Shown one piece after another: positions 1 to 5,123 of a stretch of 5,123 nt of DNA. Origin of the DNA: an uncultured Lachnospiraceae bacterium (GTDB taxonomy: Bacteria > Bacillota > Clostridia > Lachnospirales > Lachnospiraceae); the NCBI GenBank assembly GCA_900313435.1, contig OMRF01000362.1, positions 1 to 5,123 of the forward strand, given 5' to 3'. Made by a program: the position numbers and the translations under genes. Below the pieces are notes generated by a model, which searched no databases, was not told where the DNA came from, and saw nothing but the letters and a program-made list of their open reading frames with translations. Position 1 is the stretch's first letter, and every line of letters starts with the position of its first letter.

Positions 1-2
1 AG

Positions 3-137
3 CTTAAAAAGTGCCCTGTAAAGTTAAGTGTCATAAAAGACCGCACAGGGCGTGATATGCTTCTTTTATCCTGCAGCAAAACAGAAGCTGATGAAATAGC
101 TCCCGCACTTGCCCTATTAGCTGCCGCGATAAACTAA
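3..137 (+). CDS. C-terminal end of an unrecognised protein (5' partial)
   Basis: An open frame enters from the left edge and ends at TAA (135-137), giving 44 visible residues. It begins LKKCPVKLSV, continues through IKDRTGRDMLLLS, and ends with an alanine- and leucine-rich, probably helical tail (ADEIAPALALLAAAIN). The mix of charged and hydrophobic residues and the codon choice resemble the other genes here, so it looks like real coding sequence. The pattern suggests a beta-strand, a short charged turn, another strand and then a C-terminal helix, as in the end of an alpha/beta domain. I do not recognise the family and assign no function. The start and most of the protein lie upstream of the window. 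The gene converges on the LysR regulator, with only 22 bp between the two stop codons, so the two are not in one operon. Confidence 0.6.
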   Translation, partial: LKKCPVKLSVIKDRTGRDMLLLSCSKTEADEIAPALALLAAAIN

Positions 138-176
138 AAATGGTTTTTACGGTTTGATCCTATTCCAAACCATAAA
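135..176. terminator. Possible weak bidirectional terminator between convergent genes
   Basis: Two overlapping inverted repeats lie at the convergent junction. TAAAAA (135-140) pairs with TTTTTA (144-149) across a 3-nt loop. GGTTTG (151-156) pairs with CAAACC (166-171) across a 9-nt loop, and the stem extends outward past one mismatch (150/172) to 146-149 with 173-176. Read on the - strand, the second hairpin is followed by AACC and then a short T run (complement of 136-140), as expected for a terminator of the LysR gene. The stems are AT-rich and therefore weak, and the hairpin overlaps the LysR stop codon. The position fits termination, but the structure is not a strong classical terminator. 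Confidence 0.35.
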
Positions 177-1050
177 GCCCCTTTACATGCTCTATGAAAT
201 TTCCGGCAAGGGCACTGAAGGCCTTCTCCTTGTTCCAGGAGAGAAGGTATTTGACAGTCTTTTCCGGCGTTATCTTTTTTATCACAACATCCTCGTCCGC
301 GGGGATGTTTTTTGCTACAGAGGCGGTAAAGATGGCTATGCCGATATCCCGCGCAACAAGGTGGACTGCGTTTGAGGAATGGGCGGTCTTTACTATGAAA
401 TGAGGCTCCTTCCCGGTGTCCTTGAACCAGGTACGTATTTCCTCCTCTCTTGAACGCCTTGATGAGATGATAAGGTCATTATCTATAAGCTCATTCATGG
501 AAACAGTGTCTTTCTTTGACCGGGCTATGGGATGGCTTTTTGGTATGATAGCTATCCAGCTTTCGGAGAATACAGGTATCCCTTCAAGAAGGTCGCTGCT
601 CGAAGGACTTAAGGTGATGGCAAGGTCTAAAAGCCCCGATCGCAGGCGGTCCGTGAGGTCATCCACGGTTCCGCACCATAGATTGTAGGTGACATTGGGG
701 AAGGCCCTGCTGAAGGATTGTATCCATTCGGCTGCAAGGGAGGGACCGCCACTGTCCACGTGACCGAGATAAAGGGTTCCGCTCATACCGTTTTTCATCT
801 CTGAGATTTCGGCCTTTGTCATATCTGAAAGCGCAAGCAGCTGCTCGCCGCGTCTTTTAAGGGCAAGCCCCTCTGGAGTCAGCGTCACATGGCGTTTTCC
901 CCTGATCAGGAGGGTGCATCCAAGCTCATCCTCAAGCTCCATTAGCGCCCGGCTTAAGGGAGGCTGTGAAAGATTAAGCTTTTCCGCGGCGCGGGTGATA
1001 TTCCGTTCCTCAGCTACCGTGATAAAATATCTGATCTGTCGAAGGTCCAT
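160..1050 (-). CDS. LysR-family transcriptional regulator, probable regulator of gltB
   Basis: A complete 296-residue protein, normal for the LysR family (about 290-310). The N-terminus MDLRQIRYFITVAEERN starts the classic winged helix-turn-helix. The helix-turn-helix spans about residues 18-37, with AAEKLNLSQPPLSRAL placing Q29, P30, P31 and S33 in the recognition helix, followed by the linker-helix region and the wing TLTPEG. The effector-binding domain runs from about residue 90 to the end, opening with GTLYLGHVDSG and with DLAITLSP at the first lobe. An in-frame ATG 14 codons upstream (1092) is possible, but the start at 1050 is preferred: AAGGAA lies 7 nt before it, and all LysR proteins begin close to this LRQIRYF motif. 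The gene is divergent from gltB, as Bacillus gltC is from gltAB, so control of gltB is the natural inference. The QPPLS recognition helix resembles the BenM/CatR/CynR-like branch, so I do not call it GltC outright. The effector is unknown. Confidence 0.93.
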   Translation of the reverse strand: MDLRQIRYFITVAEERNITRAAEKLNLSQPPLSRALMELEDELGCTLLIRGKRHVTLTPEGLALKRRGEQLLALSDMTKAEISEMKNGMSGTLYLGHVDSGGPSLAAEWIQSFSRAFPNVTYNLWCGTVDDLTDRLRSGLLDLAITLSPSSSDLLEGIPVFSESWIAIIPKSHPIARSKKDTVSMNELIDNDLIISSRRSREEEIRTWFKDTGKEPHFIVKTAHSSNAVHLVARDIGIAIFTASVAKNIPADEDVVIKKITPEKTVKYLLSWNKEKAFSALAGNFIEHVKGLYGLE

Positions 1051-1057
1051 TATCCAC

Positions 1058-1063
1058 TTCCTT
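1058..1063 (-). promoter_or_regulatory. Ribosome binding site of the LysR regulator
   Basis: On the - strand AAGGAA lies 7 nt upstream of the ATG at 1050-1048. This good Shine-Dalgarno match decides the start in favour of the 296-residue form. The ATG at 1092 sits within or just after the predicted promoter and would be a poor start. Confidence 0.75.
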
Positions 1064-1084
1064 TGTGCAAGTTTCCGATGCCAT

Positions 1085-1111
1085 ATAATCATACCTTATT
1101 GATATGATTAT
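1085..1111. promoter_or_regulatory. 27-bp palindromic LysR-type operator
   Basis: A perfect inverted repeat of ATAATCATA (1085-1093) and TATGATTAT (1103-1111) is separated by 9 nt (CCTTATTGA), with one further C/G pair inside (1095/1101). About its centre, base 1098, lies a symmetric T-N11-A (T1092, A1104), the established core of LysR-family binding sites. It sits between the divergent regulator and gltB. It overlaps the predicted -10 and spacer of the regulator promoter and lies about 66 bp upstream of the predicted gltB transcription start. Binding would therefore repress the regulator and place the protein correctly to activate gltB. The palindrome is seen directly; its role is inferred from position and family. 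Confidence 0.7.
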
Positions 1112-1116
1112 TGCAA
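1088..1116 (-). promoter_or_regulatory. Predicted promoter of the LysR regulator gene
   Basis: On the - strand, TTGCAA (1116-1111) as -35 and TATGAT (1093-1088) as -10 are separated by exactly 17 bp. This resembles a housekeeping sigma promoter, with TATGAT matching TATAAT at 5 of 6 positions. Transcription would start near 1081, giving a leader of about 30 nt that carries the AAGGAA ribosome binding site. The -10 box lies inside the left arm of the palindrome, which predicts negative autoregulation. Confidence 0.5.
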
Positions 1117-1128
1117 AATTATAAGTAT

Positions 1129-1157
1129 TTTATTTTTGTTTGACCTTGCCCTATCAT
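1129..1157 (+). promoter_or_regulatory. Predicted activator-dependent promoter of gltB
   Basis: TATCAT (1152-1157) matches the -10 consensus at 5 of 6 positions. The hexamer 17 bp upstream, TTTATT (1129-1134), is a poor -35, as is common at promoters that need an activator. Transcription would start near 1164, leaving a leader of about 33 nt before the gltB ATG and placing the palindrome centre at about -66. The AT-rich stretch 1115-1140 between the palindrome and the -10 would be the LysR activation-site region. The agreement in spacing is the main support, since no start site has been measured. Confidence 0.45.
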
Positions 1158-1183
1158 ATCCTTCGGTGTTGAAAAAACTGAAC

Positions 1184-1189
1184 TGGAGG
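1184..1189 (+). promoter_or_regulatory. Ribosome binding site of gltB
   Basis: TGGAGG lies 7 nt upstream of the ATG at 1197, a strong Shine-Dalgarno match at ideal spacing. It fixes the gltB start and gives a 22-residue leader before the catalytic cysteine. Confidence 0.85.
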
Positions 1190-1196
1190 CATTCTG

Positions 1197-4100
1197 ATGG
1201 CTAGTGAACAACAGGATTATCTTAATGGACAGTACAAAAGACTTTTTGAAGAGCATGATGCCTGTGGCATCGGACTTGTAGTGAATATTGACGGAAAAAA
1301 GGAATACAGGACACTTGATGATGCTCTGTCCATAGTTGAAAAGCTTGAGCACCGCGCCGGAAAGGACGCGCTTGGCGAGACAGGCGACGGCGTTGGGATC
1401 CTTCTTCAGATATCCCACAGCTTCTTTAAGAAAGCAGCCGAAAAAGAGGGGATCACTCTTTCTTCAGAAGGGGATTACGGAGTCGGCATGTTCTTTCTTC
1501 CCGAGGATACGAGGAAGAGAACGCTTGCTAAAAGGCTTTTTGACGTGATAGCCGAAAAGAATGGTCTTTCAGTCCTTGGCTGGAGAAAGGTTCCTACAGA
1601 ACCCTCTATCCTCGGAAAAACTGCGCTTTCATGTATGCCTGCGATCTACCAGTGCTTTGTTGAGCGTCCTGCTGATGAAAAGAAGGGCCTTTCCTTCGAC
1701 AAGAGGCTTTATGTCCTTCGGAGGGAATTTGAGCAGAGCACCGATGATACATATATCTGCTCCCTGTCCTCGAGGACCATAGTCTATAAGGGGATGTTCC
1801 TTGTAGGACAGCTCCGCAGGTTCTATCTTGATCTTCAGAGCAAAGAATACGAGAGTGCCATAGCAATAGTTCATTCGCGTTTCTCCACGAATACCACTCC
1901 TTCCTGGGAGAGGGCGCATCCGTACAGGCTCATAGCCCATAACGGTGAGATCAATACCATCCGGGGAAACTATGACAGGATGATAGCCCGTGAAGAGACT
2001 CTTTACAGTGAGGAGCTTGAAAAGGATGCGGGGAAGACCTTTCCGATCATCCACAAGACAGGCTCGGATTCCGCTATGGTTGACAACTCCCTTGAGTTTT
2101 TCATGATGAACGGCATCCCGCTTCCTCTTGCTGTCATGATGATGATACCTGAGCCCTGGAAGAATGATCCTCATATGGAAGAGGAGAAAAAGGATTTCTA
2201 TCATTATTACGCCACTATGATGGAACCCTGGGACGGTCCGGCGGCCATGATCTTCTCGGACGGGGAGATAGCAGGCGCCACACTTGATCGTAACGGGCTT
2301 CGTCCTTCGAGATATTATATAACTGATGACAACAGGCTCATCCTTTCCTCGGAAGTTGGCGTGCTCCCGGTGGAGCCGTCGCATATCGTGAAAAAATCGC
2401 GCCTTCGCCCCGGCAGGATGCTGCTGATCGACACGAAGGAAGGGCGGCTCATCTCTGATGAGGAATGTAAAAAATATTACGCAAAAAGGCATCCTTACGG
2501 GGAATGGCTTTCCTTAAATCTCCTCAGGCTTTCTGAACTGAAGATCCCGAACAAGAAGATCCCGACACACGAGCAGGAGCTTCGTGACAAGCTTTACAGA
2601 GTCTTCGGCTACACCTATGAGGATGTGAAGGGGCAGATCCTTCCCATGGCGGAAAACGGCATTGAAGCAACTGCTTCCATGGGCCATGATATTCCGCTGG
2701 CGGTCCTTTCCGAAAAGCACCAGCTTCTCTTTTCGTATTTCAAGCAGTTATTTGCTCAGGTCACAAACCCTCCCATAGATTCCATCAGGGAGGAGATCGT
2801 CACCGATACCACGGTCTATGTCGGATCAGACGGAAACCTTCTTTGCGACAAGGGAGAAAACTGCCGTGTACTCGAGATCAACAATCCGATTCTTACCGGA
2901 GTCGATCTTATGAAGATACGTTCCCTTGATCAGCCGGGATTTAAAAGCGCGGTCGTCTCCATACTTCATTACAAAAATACTTCCCTTGAAAAAGCACTGT
3001 CCCAGCTGATCGTAAGCGTCGACAGGATATGCTCAAAGGGTGTGAACATAGTCATCCTTTCCGATCGCGGAGTGGACGAGAACCATGTGCCGATCCCTTC
3101 GCTCCTTGCTGTATCAGCGGTGGAGCAGCATCTTGTCATGACAAAGAAGCGCACAGCGGTCTCCATCATCCTCGAGAGCGGAGAACCCCGGGATGTCCAT
3201 CAGATGGCGACCTTGCTTGGCTTCGGCGCAAGAGCGATAAACCCTTATCTTGCCCATGAATGTATAGCAGAGCTTATAGACAAGGGGATACTTGACAAGG
3301 ATTATCATACCGCGATAGCTGATTACAACAATGCGATCCTTCACGGCATAGTGAAGACTGCCGCGAAGATGGGGATATCCACACTGCAGTCCTATCAGTC
3401 GGCGAAGATATTTGAGGCGGTGGGAATATCAAAGGATGTCATAGACAGGTATTTCACGGGAATAGTGAGCCGTGTCGGAGGGATAGGGCTTTCCGAGATA
3501 TCAGAAGGCGTCCTCTTCCGTCATGACAGAGCCTTTGACCCGATGGGTCTTTCTGTTGATACAAGTCTTGAAAGCACAGGCTTCCATGGGCTCCGCAGCG
3601 GGGAAGACAAAGAGGATCACCTCTATGATCCCAAGACCATAGTTGCTCTTCAAAGGGCGGTGAGAGAAGGAAGCTACGAACTCTTCAAGGAATATACGGC
3701 GATAGTTGATAATGAAAAGCCCCATACACTTCGCGGGCTCATAGATTTCAGATCTGATAATGACCCTGTTCCGATCGAAGAGGTGGAGCCTGCCAGCGAG
3801 ATCGTGAAGCGCTTCAAGACAGGAGCCATGTCCTATGGCTCTATCTCAAAGGAGGCTCATGAGACGCTTGCCATCGCCATGAACCGGCTTGGCGGAAGAT
3901 CAAACACCGGTGAAGGCGGCGAGGATCCTGCACGTTTTTCCACAGAGAAGAATTCAAAGATCAAGCAGGTGGCTTCAGGTCGTTTTGGTGTGACCAGCGA
4001 GTACCTTGTGAATGCCGAGGAGATCCAGATCAAGATGGCTCAGGGCGCGAAGCCCGGCGAGGGAGGGCATCTTCCCGGAAAGAAGGTCTATCCCTGGATA

Positions 4101-5123
4101 GCGGAGAGAAGATATTCAACTCCCGGTGTCGCACTGATATCGCCTCCTCCGCATCATGACATTTATTCCATCGAGGATCTTGCCCAGCTGATATATGACT
4201 TAAAGAACGCGAACAAAAAAGCCAGGATATCCGTAAAACTCGTTTCGGAAGCAGGTGTCGGGACCATAGCCTGCGGCGTGGCAAAGGCCGGAGCACAGGT
4301 GGTCCTGATCTCGGGTTATGACGGCGGTACAGGTGCAGCTCCGCAAAGCTCGATACACAACGCCGGTCTTCCCTGGGAACTTGGGCTTTCAGAGACCCAT
4401 CAGGCTCTTATAGAAAACGGCCTCAGAGGGCGCGTCGTAATAGAGACAGACGGAAAGCTGATGAGCGGAAGGGATGTCGCAATAGCAGCGCTTTTAGGAG
4501 CAGAGGAATTTGGCTTTGCTACCGCGCCTCTTGTTTCAATGGGCTGCATGATGATGAGAGTATGCAACAAGGATACCTGCCCCTTCGGGATCGCCTGCCA
4601 GAACGAGACCTTAAGAAAGCGCTTCAAGGGCAAGCCTGAATATGTGATGAACTTCATGACCTTTATCGCAGAGGAACTTCGTGAGATCATGGCTTCACTT
4701 GGCTTCCGTACCCTTTCAGAGATGGTGGGACGAAGCGACTGCCTTCAGGTCAAAGAACATCAGATCACGAAGAGGGCGCAGATGGTCGATCTTTCAAGGA
4801 TCATCGATTCCTCCTATGCGAAAGCCGATAAGCGTCATTTTGAACCGGAAGACATATATGACTTTGCTCTTCAAAAAACCATAGATGAAAGGCAGTTCCT
4901 TCCAAAACTTGAGAAATGGGACGGTAAAGGCACTATCAAGCTTTCAGGCATTGAGATATCAAGTACTGACAGGGCAGTCGGAACGATGACGGGCTCAAGC
5001 CTGACTGAAAGGTTCGGACATGACCTTAAGGATGACAGTGTAGTGATCGAGCTTTCAGGCGGAGCAGGGCAGAGCTTTGGAGCCTTCATACCAAAGGGAC
5101 TTACCATGAATCTCACCGGAGAT
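1197..5123 (+). CDS. gltB: Glutamate synthase large (alpha) subunit, NAD(P)H type, 3' partial
   Basis: GltB makes two L-glutamates from L-glutamine and 2-oxoglutarate in the cytoplasm, the GOGAT half of ammonium assimilation. The window holds 1309 codons and ends on a codon boundary; the family is usually about 1480-1530 residues. Domains in order: a class II glutamine amidotransferase (about 23-430), with Cys23 in HDACGIG the predicted nucleophile after removal of a 22-residue propeptide, plus HRAGK (52-56), HSRFSTNT (226-233), HNGEINT (248-254) and TGSDS (288-292); a central domain with QVTNPPIDS (521-529); the FMN-binding synthase barrel (about 870-1200), with GAKPGEGG (950-957), SPPPHHD (982-988) and GYDGGTGA (1040-1047); and the [3Fe-4S] motif C-x5-C-x4-C at Cys1117, Cys1123 and Cys1128. 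The GXGXG beta-helix domain has just begun (SGGAGQSFGAF, 1287-1297) when the window ends. The ferredoxin loop is absent between GEDPAR and IKQVASGRFG, so a GltD partner is expected. All key residues are intact and I see no frameshift. The start is set by TGGAGG 7 nt upstream. Confidence 0.98.
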   Translation, partial: MASEQQDYLNGQYKRLFEEHDACGIGLVVNIDGKKEYRTLDDALSIVEKLEHRAGKDALGETGDGVGILLQISHSFFKKAAEKEGITLSSEGDYGVGMFFLPEDTRKRTLAKRLFDVIAEKNGLSVLGWRKVPTEPSILGKTALSCMPAIYQCFVERPADEKKGLSFDKRLYVLRREFEQSTDDTYICSLSSRTIVYKGMFLVGQLRRFYLDLQSKEYESAIAIVHSRFSTNTTPSWERAHPYRLIAHNGEINTIRGNYDRMIAREETLYSEELEKDAGKTFPIIHKTGSDSAMVDNSLEFFMMNGIPLPLAVMMMIPEPWKNDPHMEEEKKDFYHYYATMMEPWDGPAAMIFSDGEIAGATLDRNGLRPSRYYITDDNRLILSSEVGVLPVEPSHIVKKSRLRPGRMLLIDTKEGRLISDEECKKYYAKRHPYGEWLSLNLLRLSELKIPNKKIPTHEQELRDKLYRVFGYTYEDVKGQILPMAENGIEATASMGHDIPLAVLSEKHQLLFSYFKQLFAQVTNPPIDSIREEIVTDTTVYVGSDGNLLCDKGENCRVLEINNPILTGVDLMKIRSLDQPGFKSAVVSILHYKNTSLEKALSQLIVSVDRICSKGVNIVILSDRGVDENHVPIPSLLAVSAVEQHLVMTKKRTAVSIILESGEPRDVHQMATLLGFGARAINPYLAHECIAELIDKGILDKDYHTAIADYNNAILHGIVKTAAKMGISTLQSYQSAKIFEAVGISKDVIDRYFTGIVSRVGGIGLSEISEGVLFRHDRAFDPMGLSVDTSLESTGFHGLRSGEDKEDHLYDPKTIVALQRAVREGSYELFKEYTAIVDNEKPHTLRGLIDFRSDNDPVPIEEVEPASEIVKRFKTGAMSYGSISKEAHETLAIAMNRLGGRSNTGEGGEDPARFSTEKNSKIKQVASGRFGVTSEYLVNAEEIQIKMAQGAKPGEGGHLPGKKVYPWIAERRYSTPGVALISPPPHHDIYSIEDLAQLIYDLKNANKKARISVKLVSEAGVGTIACGVAKAGAQVVLISGYDGGTGAAPQSSIHNAGLPWELGLSETHQALIENGLRGRVVIETDGKLMSGRDVAIAALLGAEEFGFATAPLVSMGCMMMRVCNKDTCPFGIACQNETLRKRFKGKPEYVMNFMTFIAEELREIMASLGFRTLSEMVGRSDCLQVKEHQITKRAQMVDLSRIIDSSYAKADKRHFEPEDIYDFALQKTIDERQFLPKLEKWDGKGTIKLSGIEISSTDRAVGTMTGSSLTERFGHDLKDDSVVIELSGGAGQSFGAFIPKGLTMNLTGD

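Noticed and set aside
154..688. Several short + strand open frames over the LysR gene
   Set aside because: They are antisense shadows of the regulator, lack convincing ribosome binding sites and show no family features.
1051..1092. Longer LysR start at 1092 adding 14 residues (MIIWHRKLAQRKWI)
   Set aside because: That ATG lies within the palindrome and predicted -10 box, while the ATG at 1050 has a well-placed AAGGAA and begins at the family's usual N-terminus.
1140..1145. TTGACC as the -35 box of the gltB promoter
   Set aside because: The bases 17 bp downstream (TCGGTG) do not resemble a -10 box, and TATCAT at 1152 is far too close to serve as its partner.
1629..2492. A 287-codon open frame on the - strand inside gltB
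   Set aside because: It is fully antisense to the well-conserved amidotransferase part of gltB, has an unnatural composition rich in His and Arg, shows no recognisable domain, and is explained by codon bias of the true gene.
2541..2565. Direct repeat AAGATCCCGA, two copies 15 nt apart
   Set aside because: It encodes two similar KIP tripeptides in gltB in frame. It is short and explained by the protein sequence, with no sign of a repeat array.
1..5123. A novel defence, mobile or otherwise undescribed system
   Set aside because: There are no transposase or integrase genes, terminal repeats, CRISPR-like repeats, toxin-antitoxin pairs or RNA genes. The whole window is accounted for by a partial gene, a LysR regulator, its control region and gltB.

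Overview
The window looks like ordinary chromosome from a low-to-mid GC Gram-positive bacterium, probably a Clostridia/Lachnospiraceae-type anaerobe. This rests on the clostridial look of the glutamate synthase, strong AGGAGG-like ribosome binding sites, frequent CTT (Leu), ATA (Ile) and AGG/AGA (Arg) codons, and a glutamate synthase gene divergent from a LysR regulator, as in Bacillus gltC-gltAB. The taxonomic guess is inference and cannot be fixed from one locus.

Layout. (1) Bases 3-137, + strand: the last 44 codons of an unrecognised gene whose start lies outside the window. (2) Bases 138-159: a 22-bp gap between convergent genes, with short inverted repeats that may act as a weak terminator. 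(3) Bases 160-1050, - strand: a complete LysR-type transcriptional regulator of 296 residues. (4) Bases 1051-1196: a 146-bp divergent control region. It contains a perfect 9+9 bp palindrome (1085-1111) with a central T-N11-A, the regulator's own promoter overlapping that palindrome, a likely activator-dependent promoter for the right-hand gene, and a ribosome binding site for each gene. (5) Bases 1197-5123, + strand: the first 1309 codons of glutamate synthase large (alpha) subunit, gltB, which runs off the right edge inside its C-terminal beta-helix domain.

How it works together. The regulator probably binds the palindrome, represses its own promoter by covering its -10 box, and activates gltB, whose predicted transcription start lies about 66 bp from the palindrome centre, the classic LysR spacing. 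GltB makes glutamate from glutamine and 2-oxoglutarate. It lacks the ferredoxin loop of plant and cyanobacterial enzymes, so it should depend on an NAD(P)H-oxidising small subunit (GltD), expected just past the window.

I found no mobile element, CRISPR array, tRNA, rRNA or evidence of an undescribed system. The control region is the part most worth a second look.
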